Assembly: GCF_000023865.1 (NCBI RefSeq) | Contig: NC_013159.1 | Location: 3,498,001 to 3,562,000, forward strand | Direction of reading: 5' to 3' | Length of the DNA: 64,000 nucleotides | DNA from: Saccharomonospora viridis DSM 43017 | Lineage (GTDB): Bacteria > Actinomycetota > Actinomycetes > Mycobacteriales > Pseudonocardiaceae | In this document: piece by piece, positions 10,249-18,992 of the stretch | How the letters are laid out: every line of letters starts with the position of its first letter | Position numbering within the stretch: position 1 is the first letter of the stretch | Made by a program: the position numbers and the translations under genes | Notes under the pieces: model-generated | Told to the model about the DNA's origin: nothing | Database searches by the model: none | The model's input: only the letters and a program-made list of their open reading frames with translations

Positions 10249-10261
10249 CCGTAACTTACGG
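10249..10261. promoter_or_regulatory. Inverted repeat upstream of the desaturase, candidate TetR operator
   Basis: ccgtaa-c-ttacgg is a perfect 6-bp inverted repeat around one base, 54 bp before the desaturase start. Size and symmetry fit a TetR dimer half-site pair. It sits in the only plausible promoter region of the desaturase-TetR pair, so autoregulation and desaturase control are inferred. Confidence 0.55.
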
Positions 10262-10307
10262 TACAGGAGGTCTCCTCCACACTGGGAGAGGCAAAACTGC
10301 CCCTGTG

Positions 10308-10336
10308 TCGATACCCGATTTCGGAGCGGCTATCCT
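10308..10336 (+). promoter_or_regulatory. Possible promoter of tRNA-Gln
   Basis: tcgata at 10308-10313 (four of six matches to TTGACA) and tatcct at 10331-10336 (close to TATAAT) are 17 bp apart. A transcript would begin a few bases before the tRNA at 10349. Confidence 0.4.
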
Positions 10337-10348
10337 GACCAGGCGCGA

Positions 10349-10420
10349 TCCGCCGTAGTGTAATTGGCAGCACTTCAGATTTTGGTTCTGACAGTCCAGG
10401 TTCGAGTCCTGGCGGCGGAG
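10349..10420 (+). tRNA. tRNA-Gln (anticodon TTG)
   Basis: A 72-nt cloverleaf. The acceptor strands tccgccg and cggcgga pair fully, with discriminator G. The anticodon stem tcaga/tctga encloses the loop ttttggt, giving anticodon TTG. The T-arm is ccagg-ttcgagt-cctgg. No CCA is encoded. Confidence 0.97.
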
Positions 10421-10436
10421 CGGAAGGTAGCTCCTG

Positions 10437-12350
10437 ATGTGCCAGGAGAGACCTGAAGGGGGTGTGGGGCGGCTGCACGGCGAAAGCTTCGGCAGTGAGC
10501 GGCACCCGGCGTTGGGGGACATGTCCGATGCCTGGGTCCTGGGCCGCGCCCGCGAGTTGATCGCCACCGTGCAGCACACCGACCGCACCGGACAGTTCCG
10601 GGTCATCGAGGATCTCGACGAACTTCTCGAGGACACCCGTCGCCGTGGCGAGCCGATGCTCGTCGCCCAGCTGTTGCGCGCCTCCGGGCTCGCGCGTCTT
10701 GTCACCCGAGGTCTGGCCGACGAGGCCGAACCCCTGCTCGACGAGATGCTCACCCACGCCAAACGCCACGGCCTCACGTTGTTGCGCGCCGACGCGCACG
10801 CGCTGCGCGGCCGGTTCCTGGTGCTCAAACAGCAGGAGGACGCCGCTCTCACGGAGATCGCCCGGGCGCTCGCCCTGCTCGACGACCTTCCCGAACCCGA
10901 CGTGCACCTCGGCAGGCGTGCCTGGGACCGCCTGTTGTCGTCGGCACTGAACGATTGCTGGATCGTGCTGAATCAGCTCGGGGTGTACGAGGCGGCCGAG
11001 GAGGTCATCGCACGCGCCCACCAGGCGATCCGGGACAGTGCGGGTCCGCACGAGATCGCCCTGCAACTGATGAACCGCGTGAAGATGCTGCTGGGCTGGG
11101 GACTGCGCCTGGAACGCGTCGGCCGAGTGGAGGAGGCGGGGGAGAAGTTCCGCACAGCGGCGTCGATAACGATCTCCGTCGAAGCCCCGTTCGCCGAATC
11201 GTTGTTCCCCCGCAAGCCCGGGGTGCCCGCCGTGGAACAAGTGGGTGTGCTGGCCGCGTCGCTGGCGCTGGCCGCGCCCTCCGCCGCGCACATCGACCGT
11301 TTACGCCGGCTCGCTCGGGAACAGGGTTATCCGCACGAGAAGATACTCGTCACCATCGCCTTGGCTCGCTGCCTCGTCGCGGACGGCCGCAAGGACGAGG
11401 CGTTACGGGTCCTGTGGCAGGTGCGCCACGCCGAAGCCGAGGACACCTCACAGCCGTCGATGCGGCTCAACCTCATCCGCGAGCTCGCCACCCTCTACGC
11501 CGAGGATCAGGTCGACAGAGCCGACGACGTCGAGGGGGTCGGGGCCGGGACGGAGGAAGGCGACGAGACCACGGAAGACTCCGGGGACACGGACGCCGAC
11601 GACCCGCTCGCCACGTGGCCGTCGCACACGGAGCTGCTCCTCCACTACGCCACCGCGTTGGAGGTGGAGCTGTGGTCGATGCGGGAATCGCAGATCGCCA
11701 CGCTCAACACACGTCGTGAGCACGAACGTCTGTCCGCCGAACACGGCGCCATCACGCAGCAGGCGATGCAGGACCCGCTCACCGGACTGCCGAACCGGCG
11801 CATGCTGGACGAAAGCCTGCGCGCGCTCGCGGCCGCGGACTCAGCCGAACCCCTGTCGGTGGCGTTGGTGGACCTCGACGGGTTCAAGGACGTCAACGAC
11901 CAGTATTCGCACGCCGAGGGTGACGCAGTGCTGCGAGTGGTCGCCAGCACCCTGCGGGACGCGCTGCGCTGTGACGACATCGTGGCCCGCTACGGCGGCG
12001 ACGAATTCGTGATCCTGCTCCCCGGCGCACCGATGCACGCCGCGACACAAGCCTTGACCAGGGCTGTGAATTCGGTCGCTTCACTCCCCCAGCACCTGTC
12101 CCGCGGGGTCACCTTGTCGGTCGGGCTGGTGTGCCTTCGGGCCCAGGAGAGCGCCGAGGAGGTGCTCTCACGCGCCGATGCCGCCATGTACCAGGCGAAG
12201 CGCCGTGGCGGTAACCGGATCGCGACGAGTTCCTCCAGCGGGGAAGGTCCCGGTCGTACCGGCGGGGACGCCGCCGATCCCGGCGACAAACGTGGCGACA
12301 CCCACTCTCGGAGGGACGACCCGACGGCGAACACCGCCGACCACACGTAG
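10437..12350 (+). CDS. GGDEF-domain protein (putative diguanylate cyclase) with helical TPR-like N-terminus
   Basis: A 637-residue protein. Roughly the first 400 residues are all-helical with TPR-like arrays (LVAQLLRASGLARLV, YEAAEEVIARAHQAI, EKILVTIALARCLVADGRKDEAL), interrupted by an acidic linker near residue 375. Residues about 440-590 form a GGDEF domain with DPLTGLPNRRMLDE, LVDLDGFKDVND and an intact YGGDEFVILLPG active site, so c-di-GMP synthesis is expected. I see no RxxD inhibitory site. The tail is Ser/Gly/Asp rich and probably disordered. It starts 16 bp after tRNA-Gln. The ATG at 10437 has ggaagg upstream; an ATG at 10521 (MSDAWVLG) is an equally plausible start. Confidence 0.88.
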   Translation: MCQERPEGGVGRLHGESFGSERHPALGDMSDAWVLGRARELIATVQHTDRTGQFRVIEDLDELLEDTRRRGEPMLVAQLLRASGLARLVTRGLADEAEPLLDEMLTHAKRHGLTLLRADAHALRGRFLVLKQQEDAALTEIARALALLDDLPEPDVHLGRRAWDRLLSSALNDCWIVLNQLGVYEAAEEVIARAHQAIRDSAGPHEIALQLMNRVKMLLGWGLRLERVGRVEEAGEKFRTAASITISVEAPFAESLFPRKPGVPAVEQVGVLAASLALAAPSAAHIDRLRRLAREQGYPHEKILVTIALARCLVADGRKDEALRVLWQVRHAEAEDTSQPSMRLNLIRELATLYAEDQVDRADDVEGVGAGTEEGDETTEDSGDTDADDPLATWPSHTELLLHYATALEVELWSMRESQIATLNTRREHERLSAEHGAITQQAMQDPLTGLPNRRMLDESLRALAAADSAEPLSVALVDLDGFKDVNDQYSHAEGDAVLRVVASTLRDALRCDDIVARYGGDEFVILLPGAPMHAATQALTRAVNSVASLPQHLSRGVTLSVGLVCLRAQESAEEVLSRADAAMYQAKRRGGNRIATSSSSGEGPGRTGGDAADPGDKRGDTHSRRDDPTANTADHT

Positions 12351-12395
12351 GATCGTGGGCCGTCGGACAACCCCTTCAATTTCCCGAGGAGCGCC

Positions 12396-13874
12396 GTGAC
12401 CGGCCCGCTCAGCACCGTCATTCTCGCCGCGGGTGAAGGAACCCGCATGAGGTCCAGTCTCCCGAAAGTGTTGCATCCGATCGCGGGACGACCTCTCGTC
12501 GAGCACGCAGTACGTGCGGCGGCGGGACTCGACCCCGATCAACTGGTGGTGGTCGTCGGACATGGTCGAGACGCGGTGACCGACCACCTGTTGCGGCTGG
12601 AGAAGACACTGGCCCGCCCGATCACCAGCGCCGTGCAGGAGAGGCAGGACGGCACCGGACACGCCGTGTCGTGCGCACTTGACGCGTTGCCGAGTCCGGC
12701 GGAGGCGTCAGGCACCGTACTCGTGACCTACGGGGACGTTCCGCTGCTGGACACCGACACGCTGTCGGCCCTGTTGGCCGCGCATCACGAGCGGGACAAC
12801 GCCGTGACGGTACTGACCGCCGTCGTGGACGACCCCACCGGGTACGGCCGGATCGTGCGTGATGACGCGGGTGACGTGGTCGGCATCGTGGAACACAAGG
12901 ACGCCGACGCCGAGCAGTTGAGGATCACCGAGATCAACTCGGGGGTGTACGCGTTCGCCGCGGACGTGCTCTCCGCCGCGTTGTCCCGGCTGTCCTCCGA
13001 CAACGCCCAGGGCGAGCTGTACCTCACCGATGTGCTCGGCATCGCACGCGCCGACGGTCGCCGGGTCGGTGCGGTCGTGGTGGACGACCCGTGGCTGACC
13101 GAGGGCGTCAACGACCGCGTACAGCTGGCCACGCTGAGCGCGGAATTGAACCGGCGCATCGTGCGCCGTTGGCAACTGGCCGGGGTCACGGTGGTCGACC
13201 CGGCGACCACGTGGCTCGACGCCGACGTCGAACTCGCCCGTGACGTGGTGATCGCGCCGAACGTGCAGCTCCACGGGCACACGACCGTCGGCGAAGGTGC
13301 TCGCATCGGCCCCGACACCACGTTGACGGACGTCACCGTGGGTCCCCGCGCGACCGTCGTCCGCACCCACGGCAGCGGCGCCGTCATCGGCGCCGGCGCA
13401 GAGGTCGGCCCCTTCGCCTATGTGCGACCGGGCACGAAGCTCGGCGAGGACGGCAAGATCGGCACGTTCGTGGAGACGAAGCAGGCCGACATCGGCCGGG
13501 GAACCAAGGTGCCGCATCTGTCGTACGTCGGGGATGCGACCATCGGGGAGTACAGCAACATCGGTGCTTCCAGCGTGTTCGTCAACTACGACGGTGTGTC
13601 CAAGCACCACACCGTGGTGGGTTCACATGTGCGCACCGGTTCGGACACCATGTTCATCGCGCCCGTCACCGTGGGCGACGGTGCTTACAGTGGCGCGGGG
13701 ACGGTTATTCGTCGCGACGTTCCCCCCGGAGCGCTCGCGGTCTCCGGAGCACCACAACGCAACATCGAAGGCTGGGTGGTCAGGCGTAGGCCCGGCACAC
13801 CCGCGGCGGAGGCAGCGGAGAAGGCACTCGCCGCACAGCAGGAAACCGATATCGACGGAGAGTCGCCAGAATGA
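12396..13874 (+). CDS. glmU: Bifunctional N-acetylglucosamine-1-phosphate uridyltransferase / glucosamine-1-phosphate acetyltransferase
   Basis: GlmU makes UDP-GlcNAc, the precursor of peptidoglycan and other envelope glycans. The 492-residue protein has the N-terminal nucleotidyltransferase ([20 protein letters not shown], then YGDVPLLD and EINSGVYAF). A C-terminal left-handed beta-helix follows, with hexapeptide repeats ([18 protein letters not shown] through [21 protein letters not shown]) that hold the acetyltransferase site. The GTG at 12396 has a gaggag site six bases upstream. The stop overlaps the prs start by four bases (ATGA), so the pair is translationally coupled, as is common for glmU-prs in actinobacteria. 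Confidence 0.97.
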   Translation: MTGPLSTVILAAGEGTRMRSSLPKVLHPIAGRPLVEHAVRAAAGLDPDQLVVVVGHGRDAVTDHLLRLEKTLARPITSAVQERQDGTGHAVSCALDALPSPAEASGTVLVTYGDVPLLDTDTLSALLAAHHERDNAVTVLTAVVDDPTGYGRIVRDDAGDVVGIVEHKDADAEQLRITEINSGVYAFAADVLSAALSRLSSDNAQGELYLTDVLGIARADGRRVGAVVVDDPWLTEGVNDRVQLATLSAELNRRIVRRWQLAGVTVVDPATTWLDADVELARDVVIAPNVQLHGHTTVGEGARIGPDTTLTDVTVGPRATVVRTHGSGAVIGAGAEVGPFAYVRPGTKLGEDGKIGTFVETKQADIGRGTKVPHLSYVGDATIGEYSNIGASSVFVNYDGVSKHHTVVGSHVRTGSDTMFIAPVTVGDGAYSGAGTVIRRDVPPGALAVSGAPQRNIEGWVVRRRPGTPAAEAAEKALAAQQETDIDGESPE

Positions 13875-14851
13875 GCCCGAAATCCGGCACGCCGAAGAAG
13901 AACTTGATGCTCTTCTCCGGCCGTTCGCATGTCGAACTCGCCGAGGAGGTCGCCAAACACCTCAATGTGACGATCACCCCGCAGACGCTGCACAGTTTCG
14001 CCAACGGCGAGATCTACGTCCGGTACCAGGAATCGGTGCGTGGCACGGACGCGTTCGTTCTGCAGAGCTTCTCCCCGCCGATCAACGAGTGGATCATGGA
14101 GCAGTTGATCATGGTAGACGCGTTGAAGCGCGCGAGCGCGAAACGCATCACCGTGATCATGCCGTTCTACCCGTACTCGCGGCAGGACAAGAAACACAAG
14201 GGCCGGGAACCCATCTCGGCGAGGCTCATCGCCGACCTGTTCAAGACCGCGGGGGCCGACCGCATCATGACCGTGGACCTGCACACCGCGCAGATCCAGG
14301 GTTTCTTCGACGGCCCGGTCGATCACCTGTTGGCGCAGACGGTGCTCGCCAACTACATCAACGACACCTACGGCGACAACGACATCACCGTCGTTTCCCC
14401 GGATTCGGGTCGTGTCCGACTCGCCGAGAAGTGGGCCGATCAACTCGGCAGCCGACCGATCGCGTTCATCCACAAGACCCGGGACCCAGACAAGCCGAAC
14501 CAGGCCGTGGCCAACCGTGTCGTCGGTGAGGTCAAGGGCAGGCTGTGCGTGCTGATCGACGACATGATCGACACCGGGGGCACGATCACCCAGGCCGCCG
14601 ACGCCCTGATGGAGGAGGGTGCCGCGGACGTGGTGATCGCCTCGACACACGGCATCCTGTCGGACCCGGCCACGGAGCGACTGTCGAAGTCTCCCGTCCG
14701 CGAGGTCGTGGTGACCAACACGCTTCCGATCCCGGAGGAGAAGCGCATCCCGAAACTGACCGTGCTGTCGATCGCGCCGCTGCTGGCACGCGCCATCCAG
14801 GAGGTCTTCGAGGACGGCTCCGTGACGAGCCTCTTCGACGGCAGTGCCTGA
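13871..14851 (+). CDS. prs: Ribose-phosphate pyrophosphokinase (PRPP synthetase)
   Basis: It converts ribose-5-phosphate and ATP to PRPP for nucleotide, histidine, tryptophan and (in actinobacteria) decaprenyl-phospho-arabinose synthesis. The 326 residues are normal length. Visible motifs are [17 protein letters not shown] at the N-terminus, the ATP-site loop [18 protein letters not shown] (about residues 100-117), [19 protein letters not shown], and the PRPP-binding loop [13 protein letters not shown]. It is coupled to glmU by an ATGA overlap. Confidence 0.97.
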   Translation: MSPKSGTPKKNLMLFSGRSHVELAEEVAKHLNVTITPQTLHSFANGEIYVRYQESVRGTDAFVLQSFSPPINEWIMEQLIMVDALKRASAKRITVIMPFYPYSRQDKKHKGREPISARLIADLFKTAGADRIMTVDLHTAQIQGFFDGPVDHLLAQTVLANYINDTYGDNDITVVSPDSGRVRLAEKWADQLGSRPIAFIHKTRDPDKPNQAVANRVVGEVKGRLCVLIDDMIDTGGTITQAADALMEEGAADVVIASTHGILSDPATERLSKSPVREVVVTNTLPIPEEKRIPKLTVLSIAPLLARAIQEVFEDGSVTSLFDGSA

Positions 14852-14860
14852 TCGCCTGAT

Positions 14861-14884
14861 CATCTGGTCATCTGGTCATCTGGT
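14861..14884. repeat. Three tandem copies of an 8-bp unit (catctggt)
   Basis: catctggt is repeated exactly three times, starting ten bases after the prs stop codon. It is short and probably arose by slippage; no function is evident. Confidence 0.85.
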
Positions 14885-14940
14885 CACTGCCTGACCACCA
14901 TGCCGTGGCCGATTCCGACCATCGGACGCTGTCGGATCAC

Positions 14941-14962
14941 CGCGTGATCATCCGATCACGCG
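14941..14962 (+). terminator. Stem-loop terminator candidate after prs
   Basis: cgcgtgatc-atcc-gatcacgcg is a perfect 9-bp stem with a 4-nt loop, 90 bp after prs. It lacks a T-tract, as many actinobacterial terminators do. Apart from this hairpin and the octamer repeat, the 367-bp gap from 14852 to rplY shows no gene. Confidence 0.6.
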
Positions 14963-15218
14963 GGCCGATCGCGTCGACCATGTCATGTGAGCGGCCCCTG
15001 TTTCACGTCCCGTAACCAACGGGTGCTGCAAGCGGGGGAAAACGGTTGGCCTAAACTGTAGCGGTTGTCTCGGCGAGGTGGGTGCCGCGAATGTCGCCGG
15101 CGCCCAACGTGATCGACGCGGCGGCTTCGAGGGCCATCTCGTGCGCGCACGTCGTGGGCTCGCCGCCGGACAGCCGAAAAGCAACGATCTCGATTTCCAC
15201 CGCAAGGAGTGCATCCCC

Positions 15219-15857
15219 GTGTCCGAGGTACGTCTGACGGTCGAACCACGCACCGAGTTCGGTAAGGGCGCTGCGCGCCGCACGCGTCGCGCAGGCAAGA
15301 TTCCCGCGGTGCTCTACGGCCCCGGCTCAGACCCGCGGCACCTGGCACTGCCTGCCATCGAGTTCGCTCGCGTGCTCCGGGAACACGGCCAGAACACCGT
15401 CATCACCCTCGACATCGACAGCAACGGCAACGGTGAGAAGGCCTCCGAGATGGCCCTTCCCCGGGCCGTGGCGGTCCACCCGTTGAAGAACTACATCGAG
15501 CACGTCGACCTGCTGATCGTCAAGCGCGGCGAGAAGGTGGTCGTCGACGTGCCGGTGGTCCTCACCGGCCAGTCCGGCCCGGGCACCCTGGTCACGCAGG
15601 AACTGGACGCCATCCAGGTCCAGGCCGAGGCCCTCAGCCTGCCCGACCAGCTGGAGGTGTCGGTCGAGGGCGCCACGGCGGGTACGCAGATCACCGCGGC
15701 GCAGGTCGCGCTCCCGGCCGGGGCGGAGCTCGTGAGCGACCCCGAGCTGCTGATCGCCGTGGTGTCCGAGGCTCCGAGCGAGGCGGCCATGGAGGCCACG
15801 GTGGACACCGAGGGCGCGGGCGTGGTCGAGGAGAAGCCCGAGACCGAGGAGCAGTGA
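15219..15857 (+). CDS. rplY: 50S ribosomal protein L25, general stress protein Ctc type
   Basis: A 212-residue two-domain L25/TL5 protein that binds 5S rRNA. Residues 1-90 form the L25 domain (TVEPRTEFGKGAARRTRRAG, IPAVLYGPG, AVAVHPLKNYIEHVDLLIV). The C-terminal Ctc beta-domain has VDVPVVLTGQSGPG and LSLPDQLEVSVEG, and ends in an acidic tail (VVEEKPETEEQ). The GTG at 15219 is chosen because aaggag lies eight bases upstream, and SEVRLTVEPR is the usual N-terminus. It is followed 19 bp later by pth, the conserved partner gene. Confidence 0.96.
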   Translation: MSEVRLTVEPRTEFGKGAARRTRRAGKIPAVLYGPGSDPRHLALPAIEFARVLREHGQNTVITLDIDSNGNGEKASEMALPRAVAVHPLKNYIEHVDLLIVKRGEKVVVDVPVVLTGQSGPGTLVTQELDAIQVQAEALSLPDQLEVSVEGATAGTQITAAQVALPAGAELVSDPELLIAVVSEAPSEAAMEATVDTEGAGVVEEKPETEEQ

Positions 15858-15876
15858 GACCCGACCGTCCAGACAC

Positions 15877-16476
15877 ATGACCGTGGGACACGAACTGCCA
15901 GGGGCCGGTGAGCAGGTTCTGCTCGCCGGCCTCGGCAACCCTGGACCCCGCTACGAGGGCAATCGACACAACATCGGCTTTCTCGTGCTCGACGAACTGG
16001 CCGATCGTGTCGGCGGACGGTTCAAGGCTCACAAAAGCGGGGCGGAGATCTGCGAGGGCCGCTTGGCGGGCCGCAGGGTCGTCTTGGTCAAGCCCCGCTC
16101 GTTCATGAACCTCTCCGGTGGCCCCGTGGCGAGCGCCGCGCGCTTTTTCAAGATCGCCCCCGAGGGCATCGTCGTGATCCACGACGAGTTGGACCTGCCG
16201 TACGGGACGGTGCGGTTGAAGTTCGGCGGCGGCACCGGCGGCCACAACGGACTCCGCTCCATCTCGAAATCACTGGGTACCCAGGACTACTACCGCGTGC
16301 GGTTCGGCATCGATCGTCCTCCCGGCCGCATGAACCCCGCCGACTATGTGCTCAGGGACTTCTCCACCACCGAACGGCGGGAACTCGCGCTCAACATCGA
16401 TCTCTGCGCGGACGCGGTGGAAACCTTGATCAGCAAGGGTCTGGCCGTCGCGCAGAACGAATTCCACAGCCGCTGA
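15877..16476 (+). CDS. pth: Peptidyl-tRNA hydrolase
   Basis: Pth cleaves peptidyl-tRNA released prematurely from ribosomes, recycling tRNA. The 199 residues carry the family motifs: GLGNPGPRYEGNRHNIGF (catalytic His in RHNIGF), KPRSFMNLSGGPV, VIHDELDLPYGTVRLK (catalytic Asp) and GGTGGHNGLRSISKSLG. The start used is the ATG at 15877. It forms a likely operon with rplY. Confidence 0.97.
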   Translation: MTVGHELPGAGEQVLLAGLGNPGPRYEGNRHNIGFLVLDELADRVGGRFKAHKSGAEICEGRLAGRRVVLVKPRSFMNLSGGPVASAARFFKIAPEGIVVIHDELDLPYGTVRLKFGGGTGGHNGLRSISKSLGTQDYYRVRFGIDRPPGRMNPADYVLRDFSTTERRELALNIDLCADAVETLISKGLAVAQNEFHSR

Positions 16477-16596
16477 CGTCCGCTCGATGTTATGGTCCAC
16501 AGCGGACTTTCTCTTCACTCGTCCGAGTGCTCGTAGCCCCCCGGCAGGGTTACTCCGTCCGATTCCAGGTTTCCGGACCTACTCACCGTGGCTAGC

Positions 16597-16615
16597 TCGT
16601 TGCGCGTAGCAACGA
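16597..16615 (+). promoter_or_regulatory. Small stem-loop in the leader of the DivIVA-domain gene pair
   Basis: tcgttgc-gcgta-gcaacga is a perfect 7-bp stem with a 5-nt loop. It ends about 15 bases before the agaggt ribosome-binding site of the next gene and could affect transcription or translation of the pair. No known riboswitch class is recognised. Confidence 0.35.
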
Positions 16616-16640
16616 CAGCTCAAAGCCCAAGAGAGGTCCC

Positions 16641-16940
16641 ATGTCGTTCACCGCAGAAGACATCCGCGAGATCCATTTCGACAACGCACCACTCGGCCGT
16701 CGCGGCTACGCCAAAGCCGAAGTCGACGCCTTCGTCACCCGTATCGCCGAGACACTCGAGGGCGAGGACGACCTGACCGCCGCCGAAGTCCACCACGTCC
16801 AGTTCGGACGACCACTGTTGGGCCGTCGCGGCTACGACGAGCAGCAGGTGGACGAGTTCCTCGACGCCGTGGAGGAACAGCTCGCGAACTCGAATCCCCT
16901 GGGTCGCGTACCGACACGGACGAGGGTGCACGAGTCCTGA
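16641..16940 (+). CDS. Double DivIVA-type-domain microprotein (first of a pair)
   Basis: A 99-residue protein built from two copies of the short actinobacterial DivI1A-type motif. Unit 1 (about 1-45) is SFTAEDIREIHF, then PLGRRGYAKAEVDAFVTRI. Unit 2 (about 46-85) is LTAAEVHHVQF, then LLGRRGYDEQQVDEFLDAVEEQL. The pattern GY-x4-(E/Q)VD-x-F is the membrane-binding head of DivIVA/Wag31, but the long coiled coil that drives polymerisation is absent. A polar or septal adaptor role is inferred only. The gene has agaggt upstream, and its stop shares a base with the next start (TGATG). Confidence 0.8.
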   Translation: MSFTAEDIREIHFDNAPLGRRGYAKAEVDAFVTRIAETLEGEDDLTAAEVHHVQFGRPLLGRRGYDEQQVDEFLDAVEEQLANSNPLGRVPTRTRVHES

Positions 16941-17281
16941 TGAAACTCACAGCAGAGGACGTCGACAAAGCCTGGTTCCCACCCGCACCGTTCGGCACAC
17001 GTGGCTACAACCAGATGCAGGTGGACATCTTCCTCAGCCGTGTCGCGGCCACGTTGGAGGGCCACGGCACCGTCACGGCGGCCGACGTACGCAAGGTGGC
17101 GTTCACGCTGTGCCCGCTGGGCCGTCGCAACGGTTACGATCCCGCCGCCGTGGACGCGTTCCTGCGCTATGTCGAAAGCGCGTTAGCGGCCCGCGAGTCC
17201 GCGGCGATGTCCACACCGTACGTTGCGACGGCGTTCGACCACAGCCATGCGCGCACACCGTTGTGGCGCAAGCTGGTGTAG
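16940..17281 (+). CDS. Double DivIVA-type-domain microprotein (second of a pair)
   Basis: A 113-residue paralogue of the preceding gene, coupled to it through a TGATG overlap. Unit 1 is KLTAEDVDKAWF, then PFGTRGYNQMQVDIFLSRVAATLEG. Unit 2 is VTAADVRKVAF, then PLGRRNGYDPAAVDAFLRYVESAL, in which an inserted Asn breaks the RRGY core. A roughly 28-residue tail (MSTPYVATAFDHSHARTPLW) is unlike the first protein. The two likely act together, since each carries two heads and no coiled coil. The gene converges on the acyl-AMP ligase with three bases between the stops. Confidence 0.78.
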   Translation: MKLTAEDVDKAWFPPAPFGTRGYNQMQVDIFLSRVAATLEGHGTVTAADVRKVAFTLCPLGRRNGYDPAAVDAFLRYVESALAARESAAMSTPYVATAFDHSHARTPLWRKLV

Positions 17282-17284
17282 CAC

Positions 17285-18967
17285 TCAGGCGCGCGAGTCG
17301 ATCAGATCACGGTACTGCGTGGCGGTCGCCGCGCGCTTGACCTTTCCGGACGGCGTTTTCGGCAGGCTCCCCTTGGGCAGCACCACCACCGAGTACGGAC
17401 GGGCGTCCACGGCGGCGCGTACCCGGGCGGCGACTTCGTTCGCCAACGCGCGCTCCGCCTCGGCATCACCAGCCACAGTGGACTCCAGCACGACGGCGAA
17501 ACGTTCCCGGCGGGTACCGGCGTCGATACGGACCGCCACGGCGTTGCCCGCCCGGACCCCCGGCACCGAGGTCGCGGCCCGCTCGATGTCGGTCGGATAC
17601 ACGTTGCGGCCACCGAGGATGATGACGTCCTTCTTCCGGCCGCAGATGACGACCTGACCGTCCACGAGGTATCCGATGTCGCCGGTGGCGAACCAGCCCT
17701 CGGCGTCCTGCGTGTCGACCGGCCCGTCGACCGTCCGGTAGCCGGGCGACACCGCGTCCCCGCGCAGGTGGATCTCGCCCACCTCACGATCGCCGCGCAC
17801 GGTGCCGTCCTCGCCGACGATCCTGACTTCCAAGCCGGACAACGGATATCCGAGCATCGCGAACTGCCGCACCTGATCGGTGCCGTAGCGCGGATCGTCC
17901 TCGGCCACGGGGACGGCACGGTTGTCGGCCTCCAGCGGATCGGCCGCCACCGTGTCCACGGTCAGCCCCGTGAACAAGGGCGCGAACGAGACCGCGAGGG
18001 TGGCCTCGGCCAGGCCGTACGCAGGGAACACGCATTCGGCGGGCATCCCGAAACGCGCCCCCGCCTCAGTGAAGGTGCGCACGGCCGTCGGGTCGATGGG
18101 TTCGGCGCCGTTGAGCGCGATCCGGAGCGTGGACAGGTCGTAGGCCTTGTCGTCCTCGACCTTGGCCAGCCTGCGACCGACGATGGCGTACGCGAAGTTC
18201 GGGGCGGCCGTGGTGGTGCCGCGATACTTGCTGATCAGCTCCGGCCACACCAACGGGCCGCTGAGGAAGTCGACAGGCGTGATCTTGATCAGTTCCACGC
18301 CGAACACCATGGGCACGGTGAGGAACCCGACCATGCCCATGTCGTGGAACAACGGCAACCACGACACCATGACGTCGGACTCGACGTCGAACTCGGCCCG
18401 CTCGATCATCGCGCTGATGTTCGAGTACAGGTTCGCGTGGGTGATCTTGACGGCCTTGGGATCGGCCGTGGCCCCACTCGTCAGCTGCAACAGCGCGAGC
18501 GCGTCCTCCTCGACGGCGACGGGCTCGGCCAGCGGCTCGGCCTCGAGCAGGTCGTTGATGGCGCGGTAGGCGATGCCGTGTTCGTCGAGGACGGAAGCCA
18601 GGCCGTCGAAGGGCTCACCGAGCACCACGAGGGACGAACCGATCATGCGCAGCACGCGCAGTGTGTCCTCGGCCCACTTCGCCAGGTCGGTGCGCGCCGT
18701 GGGCTGATGCAGCATGGTGACACTGCCGCCCGCGAGCCACACCCCCTGGACGGTGGGGGCGATCAGTTCGGGAGCACCCGCGAGCACCGCGACGGCCCCA
18801 CCCGGTTCGAGGCCCGCCGCGACGAGTCCACCCGCGATACGACGGGCACGTTGGTGCACCTCGAACCATGTCCTACGAACAGGCTCCCGGGGCTCTCCGG
18901 TGACCATTCCACGTTGCCGTCCACCCGCATTCGCGGTGGCGACCATCGTCTCCACGAACCGACTCAT
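17285..18967 (-). CDS. Fatty-acyl-AMP/CoA ligase, Pks16/FadD-like
   Basis: A 560-residue adenylate-forming enzyme that activates a fatty acid with ATP. The motifs are intact: the P-loop-like LTSGATADPKAVKITHANL (about residues 160-180), SWLPLFHDMGM, NGAEPIDP, FPAYGLAEATL, GWFATGDIGYLVDGQVVICGRKKDVII, and the C-terminal lysine motif LPKTPSGKVKRA. SWLPLFHDMGM is typical of acyl-AMP ligases (FAAL) and their relatives. Whether the acyl group goes to CoA or to a carrier protein cannot be decided. From memory, M. tuberculosis pks16 holds the same position between ispE and pth. No PKS or carrier protein lies nearby. Confidence 0.85.
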   Translation of the reverse strand: MSRFVETMVATANAGGRQRGMVTGEPREPVRRTWFEVHQRARRIAGGLVAAGLEPGGAVAVLAGAPELIAPTVQGVWLAGGSVTMLHQPTARTDLAKWAEDTLRVLRMIGSSLVVLGEPFDGLASVLDEHGIAYRAINDLLEAEPLAEPVAVEEDALALLQLTSGATADPKAVKITHANLYSNISAMIERAEFDVESDVMVSWLPLFHDMGMVGFLTVPMVFGVELIKITPVDFLSGPLVWPELISKYRGTTTAAPNFAYAIVGRRLAKVEDDKAYDLSTLRIALNGAEPIDPTAVRTFTEAGARFGMPAECVFPAYGLAEATLAVSFAPLFTGLTVDTVAADPLEADNRAVPVAEDDPRYGTDQVRQFAMLGYPLSGLEVRIVGEDGTVRGDREVGEIHLRGDAVSPGYRTVDGPVDTQDAEGWFATGDIGYLVDGQVVICGRKKDVIILGGRNVYPTDIERAATSVPGVRAGNAVAVRIDAGTRRERFAVVLESTVAGDAEAERALANEVAARVRAAVDARPYSVVVLPKGSLPKTPSGKVKRAATATQYRDLIDSRA

Positions 18968-18992
18968 GAGTAAACTTTAACCTCGCCCGGTT

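Noticed and set aside
8723-10363. 546-codon plus-strand frame over the TetR and desaturase genes
   Set aside because: It crosses two well-supported minus-strand genes and the intergenic operator, with no domain of its own.
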